Origin: CADCWN01 sp046328475
GTDB lineage: Bacteria; Chloroflexota; Chloroflexia; Thermomicrobiales; CADCWN01
Length of the DNA: 64,000 nt
NCBI GenBank assembly: GCA_046328475.1
Contig: JAXLWN010000022.1
Location: 1 to 64,000, forward strand
Direction: 5' to 3'
The position numbers and the translations under genes were made by a program. Below the pieces are notes generated by a model. The model was not told the DNA's origin, did no database searches, and saw only the letters and a list, made by a program, of their open reading frames with translations. Each line of letters opens with the position of its first letter. Position 1 is the first letter of the stretch. Positions 1-8,040 of this stretch are shown one piece after another.

Positions 1-1189
1 AGTCATAGCCGGTCGTCCCCGCCACCGGCCATTCTTTGGGCAGCGCCTCGTCCAGTTCGAGGATCTTCTCGACATAAATCGGAATCTCGGGGCCGTTCGC
101 CGCCTCCTTTAACCCCTCATGCAGCCGTTGCAGATACTGGTTGGGGTCGTAGAGACCATCCACATGGTCGATCCGCACCCCGGTCACGATCCCCTGCGCC
201 ACCAGCGAGAAGAGCAGGCGATGGGTCGCCGCGAAAATATCCTCGCGCTCCACGCGCACCCCGGCGAGATCGTTGATGTCGAAGAAGCGGCGGTAGTTGA
301 TCTCCTCGCCCGACACCCGCCAGTAGGCGAGCCGGTAATACTGCCGCGCCAGGATCGCCTCCAGCTGGTCGAAGCTCGCGGCCTCCCCCACGCGCCCGTT
401 GAGTTCTCCCAGCCGCGCCCGCAGCTGCTCCGCCAGCGCCGGTTCGTCGCCCACCACACGGCGGAAGCGCTCCAACAGTCGATCCGCCTCCTCCGGCGCT
501 GCCGAGCGCAGCCGCTCCACGAGATCCACAATCTCGACCAGCGCCGCCGGATCGCGCAGGTGCGGGCGCAAGTCGGCCGGCAGCGCCCCCACCACCTCGG
601 CATATGAGCGCGGCGCGAGCGGCAACTGGTGGTCGTAGTAGCGCAGCGCCAGGTCGTTGTCCGCAAGGACAAGCTGCAACTCGCCCGCTTCCAACGCCCG
701 CCCGAATGGCTGCCCCAGGATCGGGTAGACCAGCACCCCGGAGGGCAAATGGGGCTGCGTGGACCAGTTGATGTCGAACGCCTGCGCGTGGCGCGACGCC
801 TCGCCGTGGCGCAGCACGTCGCACCACCAGGGATTCGCGCTGTTCGCCAACCCCACGTGGTTCGGCACCATGTCCACGATCAGCCCCATGTCGCGCGCGA
901 CCAGCGCCTCGCTCAGCGCCTGGAGCCCCGGCAGCCCCCCCAGTTCGGGGTTGATCTGCCCGTGATCGGTCACGTCGTAGCCGTGCGTGCTCCCCGGCGT
1001 CGCCGCGAAGATCGGCGAGCAGTAGAGGTGCGAAATCCCCAGCTCCGCGAGGTATGGCACCAGCTCGCGCGCATCATCGAACGTGAAGCCCCGGTGCAAC
1101 TGCACCCGGTAGCTCGCCCGTGGCGTGTCATAGCGACTGCCGCCGTCCGACGCCCCCCCCCGCTTCGTCTCGCCCAACCCCTCCGCCAT
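1..1189 (-). CDS. treY: Maltooligosyl trehalose synthase, N-terminal part (window edge)
   Basis: This enzyme converts the reducing-end glucose of maltooligosaccharides to a trehalosyl group in the TreY-TreZ route of trehalose synthesis, in the cytoplasm. About 396 residues are present and the frame stays open to the window edge, so the C-terminus is missing. Visible GH13-type landmarks are YRVQLHRGFTFDDA near the N-terminus, a DMVPNHVG motif near residue 110, and near the edge INYRRFFDIN, GVRIDHVDGLYDP, YVEKIL and WPVAGTTGYD. These are typical of TreY rather than generic amylases. The ATG at 1189 gives a normal N-terminus. No partner treZ is visible, because it would lie outside the window. 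The upstream gap carries TTCGAA-type repeats and is shared with a divergent oxidase gene. Confidence 0.93.
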   Translation of the reverse strand, partial: MAEGLGETKRGGASDGGSRYDTPRASYRVQLHRGFTFDDARELVPYLAELGISHLYCSPIFAATPGSTHGYDVTDHGQINPELGGLPGLQALSEALVARDMGLIVDMVPNHVGLANSANPWWCDVLRHGEASRHAQAFDINWSTQPHLPSGVLVYPILGQPFGRALEAGELQLVLADNDLALRYYDHQLPLAPRSYAEVVGALPADLRPHLRDPAALVEIVDLVERLRSAAPEEADRLLERFRRVVGDEPALAEQLRARLGELNGRVGEAASFDQLEAILARQYYRLAYWRVSGEEINYRRFFDINDLAGVRVEREDIFAATHRLLFSLVAQGIVTGVRIDHVDGLYDPNQYLQRLHEGLKEAANGPEIPIYVEKILELDEALPKEWPVAGTTGYD

Positions 1190-1457
1190 GCTCCGACTCC
1201 TCCCCACGGGAACACGGCCTCACCCTGCGCCGCCCCGGCCAATTCACGCGCAAACGGGAGGTGCTGACCCCTCCCTCGCCGCCGCCTGTTGCACGTTCCA
1301 TGCCGCAACGGTCACGGTTCGAAAGCGCGAAGGTTCGAAAGTTCACGGCCCCAACCTTCAAACCTTCAAACCTTCAAACTTTGAACTTTGAACTTTGAAC
1401 CCCGCACCCATCATGTATCATTCCCCCACGGCCACACCATCCACGGAGGAGCACATC
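1190..1457. repeat. Divergent intergenic gap with TTCGAA/TTTGAAC tandem repeats (1316-1400)
   Basis: This gap lies between the divergent treY and oxidase genes. From 1316 it holds GGTTCGAA-like units, then AACCTTCA units, then three copies of the heptamer TTTGAAC ending at 1400. The left units are largely complementary to the middle units, so a transcript could fold into a long imperfect hairpin about 57 nt before the oxidase start. No convincing promoter boxes were seen. Related arrays precede eight other genes in the window. Confidence 0.75.
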
Positions 1458-2621
1458 ATGAGCCAACCCTACGATGCCATCGTCGTCGGCCTCGGCGGCA
1501 TGGGGAGTGCCACCGCCTACCAGCTCGCGCTGCGCGGGAAGCGCGTCCTCGGCCTGGAGCGCCACACCCCCGCGCACAACCTCGGGTCGAGCCACGGCCA
1601 GTCGCGGATCATCCGCCAGGCCTACTTCGAGGATCCCGCCTACGTGCCGCTCCTGCTGCGCGCCTACGAACTCTGGCGGCAGATCGAGCAGGAGACCGGG
1701 CGCGATCTGCTGACCGTCACGGGCGGGCTGATGATGGGGCCGTCCGATAGCCGGGTGGTCGCCGGGGCGCTCCGCAGCGCGCAGGAGTGGAATCTCGCCC
1801 ACGAGCTGCTCGACGCGGCCGACATCCGCCGCCGCTTCCCCGTCTTCCAGCCCGAGCCGAACGAAATCGCGCTCTACGAAGCACTCGCCGGCTTCGTGCG
1901 CCCGGAGGACAGCGTCGCCGCGCACCTCAACCGCGCCGCGCAACTCGGTGCCGATCTCCACTTCGGCGAGCCTGTCACTTCCTGGGAAGCCTCACCGGGC
2001 GGCGAAGGCGTCCGCGTGACGACCGCGCGCGGCACCTACGAAGCGGCCCACCTCGCCGTCTCCCCCGGTCCCTGGGCACCCGACATCCTGCGCGACCTCA
2101 ACCTGCCGCTCGAAGTCGAGCGGCAGGTGATGTACTGGTTCGACCCGATCGGCGGTGCCACCCCCTTCGAAGTCGGCCAGCTGCCGATCTACATCTGGGA
2201 GATCAACAACCACATCGAGTTCTACGGCTTCCCGGCGCACGAAGGCCCGCGCGGCGGTGCGAAGATCGCCTACTTCCGCGTCCCCGGCCCGCACCACGTC
2301 TGCACCCCGGAGACGATCGACCGCGAGGTCCACGACGACGAAGTCGCCCGGATGCGCGAGGCCATCGCCGGGCGCATGCCGTCGCTCAACGGCCCGCTCC
2401 TCTACGCCAAGACCTGCATGTACACCAACACCCCCGACGAGCACTTCGTCATCACCACGCTCCCCGACCGCCCGCAGGTCGCGGTCGCCGCCGGTTTCTC
2501 CGGCCACGGCTACAAATTCGCCTCTGTCGTCGGCGAAATCATGGCCGACCTCGCCACCGACGGCACCACCCGCCACCCGATCGCCCTCTTCGACCCCGCG
2601 CGTTTAGTCGTGGGGGCGTGA
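1458..2621 (+). CDS. Sarcosine oxidase / N-methyl-amino-acid oxidase (MSOX/SolA type)
   Basis: This is a flavin-dependent oxidase of N-methylated amino acids (monomeric sarcosine oxidase or N-methyltryptophan oxidase family), 387 aa, which is the family's normal length. The N-terminus carries the dinucleotide-binding motif GLGGMGSATAYQLA, and ERHTP follows at the expected end of the second strand. Near residue 317 is KTCMYTNTPDEHF, whose cysteine is the covalent FAD attachment site of this family. GFSGHGYKF closes the fold. The ATG at 1458 is chosen because AGGAG-like bases precede it; an upstream in-frame ATG at 1395 would include repeat DNA. The exact substrate cannot be told from sequence. 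No sarcosine pathway genes are adjacent. Confidence 0.9.
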   Translation: MSQPYDAIVVGLGGMGSATAYQLALRGKRVLGLERHTPAHNLGSSHGQSRIIRQAYFEDPAYVPLLLRAYELWRQIEQETGRDLLTVTGGLMMGPSDSRVVAGALRSAQEWNLAHELLDAADIRRRFPVFQPEPNEIALYEALAGFVRPEDSVAAHLNRAAQLGADLHFGEPVTSWEASPGGEGVRVTTARGTYEAAHLAVSPGPWAPDILRDLNLPLEVERQVMYWFDPIGGATPFEVGQLPIYIWEINNHIEFYGFPAHEGPRGGAKIAYFRVPGPHHVCTPETIDREVHDDEVARMREAIAGRMPSLNGPLLYAKTCMYTNTPDEHFVITTLPDRPQVAVAAGFSGHGYKFASVVGEIMADLATDGTTRHPIALFDPARLVVGA

Positions 2622-2795
2622 GGGTGTGAGGGCGAAGAGAGAAGAGAGTGGAGAGAAGAGAGAAGGGACGGATCCTTCGCCAGCGCCTCAGGATGACCGG
2701 GAAAAGCAGTGCCTCCCCTGTCATCCTGAGCGCAGCGAAGGATCCGTCCCTCCTCGTTACTCGTTACTCGGGTTACTCAGGTCCCCCCCACGCCG
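2622..2795. repeat. Convergent gap with purine heptamers and a 31-bp inverted repeat
   Basis: The gap separates convergent genes. GAGAGAA/GAGAGTG heptamers run from about 2636 to 2664. Arms at 2665-2697 and 2720-2750 form an inverted repeat built on CATCCTGAGCGCAGCGAAGG, with only a few mismatches and a 22-nt loop. Heptamers of GTTACTC follow at 2753-2780. A half copy of the inverted repeat recurs near 28205. The hairpin could act as a terminator for either gene, but it lacks a clear T-tract. Confidence 0.75.
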
Positions 2796-3296
2796 TCACG
2801 CCCTCACGCCCTCACAACTCCGTCCCCCCGCCGCCAGCGTCCGCGTCATCTGGTCCAGGTGCCCCTCGCCGTGCTCCGCGTAGAGCCGCAATTGATCATC
2901 CAGCGAAACCACCCCACTATCGGGATGCAGCGCCGTCCGCGACCAATCGCCTTCCGCCAGACGCTCCCAGAAGACCACCCACCGCGCGTGCAGATGCCGC
3001 AGCATCGCCAGCGAATCGGCGATATCCGCCTGCGACGCATCGGGCAACTCCGCCCAGCGGTCCTGATCGTACGGCTTCAGCGTCGGGTGCTCCTCGGTCA
3101 TGATCAGCTTGCAGCGCACATAGCTGTTGAGGTGCGAATCGACCAGATGGTGGACATTCTGCGCCACCGACCACTCACCCGCCAGCGGTCGCGCCGTCAA
3201 TTGCGCCGGACTGAGCCCATCCACCAGCTTCGCCACCTCGGTCGGCAGCGCCCGAATCTTCGCGATCAACTCCTGGCGTTCTCCCTGGCTGGCCAT
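2796..3296 (-). CDS. DinB-family protein
   Basis: This 166-aa four-helix-bundle protein belongs to the DinB/YfiT-like superfamily, whose members are metal-binding thiol-dependent enzymes or proteins of unknown function. Candidate metal ligands are the histidines in NVHHLVDSH (about residue 47-55) and in HGEGHLDQM near the C-terminus, which is the usual spacing. The ATG at 3296 is preferred over an upstream in-frame start at 3323 because GGGAGGGGAG sits just before it. It lies downstream of the glycan genes but separated by only 26 nt, so it may be cotranscribed with them. The substrate is unknown. A second, distant DinB protein occurs at 56.9 kb. Confidence 0.82.
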   Translation of the reverse strand: MASQGERQELIAKIRALPTEVAKLVDGLSPAQLTARPLAGEWSVAQNVHHLVDSHLNSYVRCKLIMTEEHPTLKPYDQDRWAELPDASQADIADSLAMLRHLHARWVVFWERLAEGDWSRTALHPDSGVVSLDDQLRLYAEHGEGHLDQMTRTLAAGGRSCEGVRA

Positions 3297-3322
3297 CGTC
3301 TCCCCTCCCTCAATCCCAACCA

Positions 3323-4132
3323 TTAGCGTCGCCGCAACAGGCGGGCGATGTTCGCGCGTGCGCCGCCCTCTCCCGCCGCCCGAACCTGCGCCTCAAGCTC
3401 GCTCGCCCACCGCTGCAGTCGCTCATGTTCCGCCTGCAACGCCGCGTGCTGCGCCTCCAACTCGCGCGACCACGCCTCCAGGCGCGCATAGTCGCCCTGC
3501 CGGTCGCTCGCGCTCGCCTCGCTCTCGCGCCGTAAGTGCTCATATTCCGCATCGCGGTAGGCGATCAGTTCCAGCTGCAACTGCACCAGATCTTCCAGGT
3601 GCTTCCCATAGTCCTCGGCCGAGAGCGTCGGAACCCAACGCCCCCCCTCGCCATCGCGCTCCACCATCGCCGAAAACTCCTGCCTCGCCGCCCCGTAGAC
3701 CCGCGCCATCGCCGCGCCGAACGCGGGATCCTCGATATGCGGCACCTCCGTCACGGCATAGCCGCGCAGCCCGGTTTGCGCCGTACCATCGAGCACCACC
3801 ACCCGCTCGGCCCCACGCGCGAGCAAATCGCGCAATCCGCGCTCATATCGCTCCGGGGCTTCGGCTGCCTCCCCTGTCGCCTCCCAGCCAGCGGGCGACA
3901 GCACCACCGCCTTCCCCCAGCGCCGCGCGTGGATGAACTGCCGCACAGCATGCTCGCTCGGCGGCACGGTGATGATATGCACCAGATCGCACTCGTCTAG
4001 CACAGGGTTCACCGCCCTCGACCAGCCAACCTCCACTCCCGCCGAGCGCAATGCGGCGGCCAGCACCCCCTCCATCGCGCTTTCGCGCCCCGGTCGCTCT
4101 CGTTCCGCGCCGAGCAGCAGCAAAACTCGCAT
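3323..4132 (-). CDS. Truncated GT4-like N-domain protein with coiled-coil tail
   Basis: The 269-aa protein starts like a family-4 glycosyltransferase N-terminal Rossmann domain: MRVLLLLGAE, ALRSAGVEVGW, CDLVHIITVP, and AVVLSPAGW. It lacks the C-terminal nucleotide-sugar domain. From about residue 170 it becomes a charged heptad-rich coiled coil beginning LSAEDYGKHLEDL and ending ARLLRRR. A similar tail (YARYLEDLAQAHQRL to LRRLLGR) ends the glycosyltransferase at 5680. It starts 3 nt after the pyruvyl-transferase stop, so the two genes are probably coupled. The role is inferred only from context, as a non-catalytic or scaffolding member of a surface-glycan pathway. It could also be a degraded glycosyltransferase. 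Confidence 0.6.
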   Translation of the reverse strand: MRVLLLLGAERERPGRESAMEGVLAAALRSAGVEVGWSRAVNPVLDECDLVHIITVPPSEHAVRQFIHARRWGKAVVLSPAGWEATGEAAEAPERYERGLRDLLARGAERVVVLDGTAQTGLRGYAVTEVPHIEDPAFGAAMARVYGAARQEFSAMVERDGEGGRWVPTLSAEDYGKHLEDLVQLQLELIAYRDAEYEHLRRESEASASDRQGDYARLEAWSRELEAQHAALQAEHERLQRWASELEAQVRAAGEGGARANIARLLRRR

Positions 4133-4135
4133 CGC

Positions 4136-5326
4136 TCAGCCTCGCTCTCGCCGCGCCGCGATCAGCGCCGCGCTGACCGCCGGATTGCGCGCCGCCGCCT
4201 GCCGCTGCCGCGCCATCCCCGCCGCCAGCCGACTCGCGTACTCCTCCTTGTGCTCCAGCACCCGGTCGATCAATTTTGGCAACGCCGCGCCGCGCCCATC
4301 CCACGGCGAGACGGCCAATTCCGCCAGTCCCAGGTCGCAGAGCAGCGCTCGCACCTTCGTATTGAGATTGATTCCAATTCCGGGCACCCCCATGTTCGCC
4401 GCGAAGATGATCCCGTGCAGGCGCGTCGAGACGACCAGATCGAGCCGCCCGAGCAATTCCTGCAACGCGCCATGCTCCGCCGCCGACTCCACGATCTCCG
4501 CCTCGTCGCGATGCGCCATCCGCTCCAGCACTCGCTCCGCGAACTCCCGGTCGTCGTCCACCTCGTTCTGCACCGCGAAAAAGACTGGCCGCCCACCCCA
4601 CCGCGCGACCACGTGATCGGCGGCGGCGGCGAAGCGGTCGAAATAGTGCGCGAGATAGGCCGCGCCATCCGGCAACTGCACCGCGCCCGGCGCGGTCACC
4701 GGGAACCAGTTGCGAATCACGAACCCAACGCGCGGCGCAGCGTCACGCCCGGTGGCAGCGGGCGACACCAGCCGCACCGCCGGATCCGCCGTCACCTCGA
4801 TCCGCCCATCCGGGACACCCAGCCCCAGCAACTCGATCCGCGACAGCGCATCCCGCACCGTGATCGCCGACGCCAGCGCGCAGACGGTGCGCGTCAACTC
4901 GCGCGCCACCCACCCGACCAGCGGCCCCACCCCGACCGCGTAGAGCTGCACCGGGATGCCGCGCCCGTGCGCCACCAGCGCCGCCCGGTAGTGCGGATAA
5001 AAATTCGTCGCCTTGTCGCCGAAGAAATCCTCGTAGGTCGCGCGAATGCGAAAATCGAACAGCAGGCCCCCGCCCCCGATAATCAGCAAATCCGCCCCGT
5101 CGAGCGCATCCCGAATCGCCCGGTCCTCGAACGCCACCGGCGTCACATCATCCGCAACCGGCAGTGCCCCCCGATCCAGCGCCACGACCGCAAACCGCGC
5201 CCCCGGCAACGCCCCCCGCAACTCTGCCAGCATCGCCGCCAGAATCGCGTCATCGCCGAGATTGGTCATGCCATAGGCCCCGATGATCACCACCCGAGCC
5301 CCAGCCTGAGAAGTCGAGGTGGGCAT
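4136..5326 (-). CDS. Polysaccharide pyruvyl transferase family protein (CsaB/WcaK-like)
   Basis: The 396-aa protein matches the polysaccharide pyruvyl-transferase family, which adds pyruvate ketals to cell-wall or exported glycans. CsaB members make the wall ligand recognised by SLH domains. Landmarks are VIIGAYGMTNLGDDAILAAM at the N-terminus, DLLIIGGGGLL near residue 95, YAVGVGPL, SAITVRDALSRIEL and the late STRLHGIIFAANMGVPGIGI. If this is a true CsaB, it fits the SLH-anchored protein at 29-34 kb, but that link is inference. The start at 5326 has GGGGGCAG upstream. The divergent gene at 5680 is a glycosyltransferase. Confidence 0.87.
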   Translation of the reverse strand: MPTSTSQAGARVVIIGAYGMTNLGDDAILAAMLAELRGALPGARFAVVALDRGALPVADDVTPVAFEDRAIRDALDGADLLIIGGGGLLFDFRIRATYEDFFGDKATNFYPHYRAALVAHGRGIPVQLYAVGVGPLVGWVARELTRTVCALASAITVRDALSRIELLGLGVPDGRIEVTADPAVRLVSPAATGRDAAPRVGFVIRNWFPVTAPGAVQLPDGAAYLAHYFDRFAAAADHVVARWGGRPVFFAVQNEVDDDREFAERVLERMAHRDEAEIVESAAEHGALQELLGRLDLVVSTRLHGIIFAANMGVPGIGINLNTKVRALLCDLGLAELAVSPWDGRGAALPKLIDRVLEHKEEYASRLAAGMARQRQAAARNPAVSAALIAARRERG

Positions 5327-5679
5327 CGTCTACTGCCCCCCTCCGTCCCCACCATGCAGCGGGGGCCTGAACAGGCAATGGACGGAATCAATGGACACTA
5401 TTAAAGCTAGCATTTGCGACACCGCACAGCATCTATCCTGTTCAAGTGCTGGCTGCTGAAACACAGAAATATCCGCAAGAGCCTTGAATCGCCACCTGAT
5501 TAAAGTCCCCCCAGCATTGGGGGATTTAGGGAGCCTCGTCTTGCCCCTCCCTCCCCGCCACGACTATACTGCCAGCGCGGCGATGCTAGCATAGCCGCCG
5601 CCGATCCTCAATCCATCACGCCAACCGGATAACAAGCCAAAATGACCCGCCAGCGACGCCAAACCGACGCACCTCAGCG
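5327..5679. other. Divergent intergenic region of a glycan locus
   Basis: These 353 bases lie between the divergent pyruvyl-transferase and glycosyltransferase genes. The stretch from 5395 to 5520 is noticeably more AT-rich than its surroundings. One good promoter for the rightward gene is seen at 5541-5570. A 13-codon reading frame (5642-5683) overlaps the glycosyltransferase start. No larger gene is apparent. Confidence 0.6.
5541..5570 (+). promoter_or_regulatory. Sigma-70-like promoter for the bimodular glycosyltransferase
   Basis: The -35 box is TTGCCC (5541-5546) and the -10 box is TATACT (5565-5570), with an 18-nt spacer. It points toward the gene at 5680, with a predicted leader of about 100 nt. 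Confidence 0.5.
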
Positions 5680-7941
5680 ATGACGGACGCCGCCGCGCCC
5701 CCGGCCGTCTCCATCGTCCTGCCCGTCCACAACGGGCAACGCTACCTGCGCGAAGCGCTTGACGGCTGCCTCGCGCAGACCTTCACCGACTGGGAACTGA
5801 TCGTCGTGGACGACGCCTCCACCGACGGCACTCCTGCGATCATCGCCGAATATGCCGCGCGCGACCCGCGCATCCGCCGGCTGCGCAACGAGACCAATCT
5901 GCGCCTCCCCGCCTCGCTCAACGCCGGCTTCGCCCAGGCGCGCGGGCGCTACTTCACCTGGACCTCCGACGACAACATCCACCGCCCGGAGGCCCTGGAA
6001 CGCCTCGTCGCCGCCCTGGAGACCGACCCCTCGCTCGATCTGGTCTACGCCCACACCACCACCATCGACGAAGGCGGGAACAGCGTCGGCCAGGAGCCGA
6101 TCGCCCCGCCCGATCAACTCGCCCTGCGCAACTGCGTCGGTGCCTGCTTCCTCTACCGCCGCACCGTCCACGACGCGCTCGGCGGCTACGACGTGCAGCG
6201 CTTCCTGGTCGAAGATTACGACTTCTGGCTCCGCGCCTCCGCACAATTCCGCCTCGCGCTGCTCGACGACGACCTCTACCTCTATCGTCGCCACAGCGGC
6301 TCGCTCACCGCCACCCGACTCGCCGCCATCACCGCCGCGCACGACTCCGTCCTGCTCGAACACCTCCCGCGCCTCTTCTGGCTCACCCCGGAACAGCGCC
6401 GCGACGCCTACGACCACCTCCTGCGCGCCGCCCTCGCCCGCGACGACCGCCCCGCCGCCCGCCGCATCTTCGCCACCGCCCACGCCCACGGCGACTTCGT
6501 CGCGTCGTCAGCCGCCAGTCGCCAGTCGGGCAGTCGGGCAGTCGGGCAGTCGGGCAGCGAACACGCGCCGTCCCCCACTCAGCACTCAGCACTCAGCACT
6601 CAGCACTCGCCCCGCGCCCTCTGCCTCATCCGCCCCGATTACCTCACCCGTCCGGGCGGCGACGCCATCCACGCGCGGGCGCTTGTGGACGCCCTGCGCG
6701 GCATCGGCGTCAATATCACCCTCTGCGGCGATCTCCAACCCGACCTCGACGGGATCGACCTCGTCCACATCTTCAACACCGCGCTGGTCGAATCCCCCCT
6801 CGCGCAGGCGATCTGGGCGCGTCGCAGCGGCTGCCCCGCCGTCCTCTCGCCGATCTACCACTGGCACCTGCCGCGCTACCGCCAGATCGCCTGGAACTGG
6901 CGCGGCGACCCGGCGACCGAGGCGGCGCTGACCGCGCTGGAACTGGCCCAACAGCGCCTCCTCCTCTGCCTCGTCGCGCCGGTCATGCCGTCCTCCGACG
7001 CCGAGGCCGCCGCACTCCAAGCCGACTTCCCCGACCTGACCGCCCCATTGAACATCGTCCACCACGGCATCGACCGCCGCTTCGCCGGGGGCGACGGGGC
7101 GCGCTTCTGCGCCGCCTACGATCTCCCGATGCGCGGTTTTGTGCTCGGTGTCGGGCGCAAAGAGGAGCGAAAGAACTGGGCCGCCGCGATCGTCGCCTGC
7201 CGCGAATTGGGGCTGCCGCTGGTGCTGATCGGTCACGAGCCGGAGGGTGCCGCCGACTACCTCGCCCGCTGTCGCGCCCTTGCGGCCGGGGCCGAACCGC
7301 CGATCCTGTTCCTGCAACACCTCGACCCGGCCACCATCGCCGACGCCTACGCCGCCGCGCGCGTCCACGTCCTGCCGAGCTATTTCGAGGTGGCCGAGCT
7401 GGTCAGCCTGGAGGCCGCGCTCGGCGGCTGCAACATCGTCGCCACGCTGAACGGCGGCATGCACTCCTATCTCGGCGACGACGCCTGGTATTGCGACCCC
7501 GACTCCGCCGAATCGGTCAAGGCCGCCGTCGCCGCCGCCTGGGCCGCGCCGCTGCGCCCCGAACTCGGCCCCGCCCTTGCGGAAACCTTCACCTGGGAGC
7601 GCGCCGCCCGCGCCACCCTGGCCACCTACCAGGAGGCACTGCAGATGCACGCCACCGGCGAATCCGCCGCCGCCTTCCCCGACGCCGACTACGCCCGCTA
7701 CCTCGAAGACCTCGCCCAGGCCCACCAGCGCCTCGACGGCGAGCGCCGCCGCCAGATCGACGACCTCGCCGCCGGACTCGAAGCCGAGCGCCAGGAACGC
7801 CGCCGCACCGAAGACGCCTTCCGCGCCCTCGAAGCCGCCATCGCCGAACAGACCGCCTACACCCGCAAACTCGAAGCCACCCTGGCCGAGCAATCTCAAG
7901 TGCGGCCCAGCTCACCTTTGCGCCGTCTACTGGGACGCTAG
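5680..7941 (+). CDS. Bimodular glycosyltransferase (GT2 + GT4) with coiled-coil tail
   Basis: The 753-aa protein has two catalytic modules. Residues about 5-280 form a GT-A family-2 domain (VSIVLPVHNGQRYL, ELIVVDDASTDGT, TWTSDDNI as the DxD region, and LVEDYDFWLRA). Residues about 310-650 form a GT-B family-4 domain (RPGGDAIHARALVDAL, GVGRKEERKNW, PSYFEVAELVSLEAALGG). The last 85 residues are a coiled coil ending LRRLLGR. The linker (about residues 277-311) is low-complexity Gln/Ser/Gly sequence encoded by tandem repeats like those found between genes. It probably builds a surface polysaccharide together with the divergent glycan genes. The start at 5680 has only a weak ribosome site. Confidence 0.88.
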   Translation: MTDAAAPPAVSIVLPVHNGQRYLREALDGCLAQTFTDWELIVVDDASTDGTPAIIAEYAARDPRIRRLRNETNLRLPASLNAGFAQARGRYFTWTSDDNIHRPEALERLVAALETDPSLDLVYAHTTTIDEGGNSVGQEPIAPPDQLALRNCVGACFLYRRTVHDALGGYDVQRFLVEDYDFWLRASAQFRLALLDDDLYLYRRHSGSLTATRLAAITAAHDSVLLEHLPRLFWLTPEQRRDAYDHLLRAALARDDRPAARRIFATAHAHGDFVASSAASRQSGSRAVGQSGSEHAPSPTQHSALSTQHSPRALCLIRPDYLTRPGGDAIHARALVDALRGIGVNITLCGDLQPDLDGIDLVHIFNTALVESPLAQAIWARRSGCPAVLSPIYHWHLPRYRQIAWNWRGDPATEAALTALELAQQRLLLCLVAPVMPSSDAEAAALQADFPDLTAPLNIVHHGIDRRFAGGDGARFCAAYDLPMRGFVLGVGRKEERKNWAAAIVACRELGLPLVLIGHEPEGAADYLARCRALAAGAEPPILFLQHLDPATIADAYAAARVHVLPSYFEVAELVSLEAALGGCNIVATLNGGMHSYLGDDAWYCDPDSAESVKAAVAAAWAAPLRPELGPALAETFTWERAARATLATYQEALQMHATGESAAAFPDADYARYLEDLAQAHQRLDGERRRQIDDLAAGLEAERQERRRTEDAFRALEAAIAEQTAYTRKLEATLAEQSQVRPSSPLRRLLGR
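6510..6612 (+). repeat. Octamer and heptamer repeats encoding the linker between GT2 and GT4
   Basis: Inside the glycosyltransferase gene, four to five GTCGGGCA octamers are followed by four CAGCACT heptamers. Both unit types are otherwise intergenic in this window; the octamer type recurs near 61875 and 62040. They translate to a Gln/Ser-rich linker without stops. Confidence 0.85.
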
Positions 7942-7958
7942 CGGCGCATATCGTACTC

Positions 7959-8040
7959 AGCCCGCGCAGGCGGGCTTTGCGGCGACCGCAGGGAGCCTCC
8001 AGCCGAGGGTTTCAACCCACCGGCCTGCCGCACGCGCCAC
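7959..8040. repeat. Dispersed GCGGGCTTTGCGGC hairpin element, copy 1
   Basis: The element begins with the hairpin CCCGCGCAGGCGGG, then CTTTGCGGCGA, then a GCCTCCAGCC block and a second small palindrome. Related copies lie at 11295-11362 and 23790-23858, and an inverted partial copy at 59979-60031. Here it lies downstream of the glycosyltransferase and encodes the last residues of the convergent TPR gene. Confidence 0.8.

Noticed and set aside
6586..7899. 437-codon minus-strand frame inside the glycosyltransferase
   Set aside because: Gly/Val-rich shadow of GC-rich coding sequence, without domain or ribosome site.
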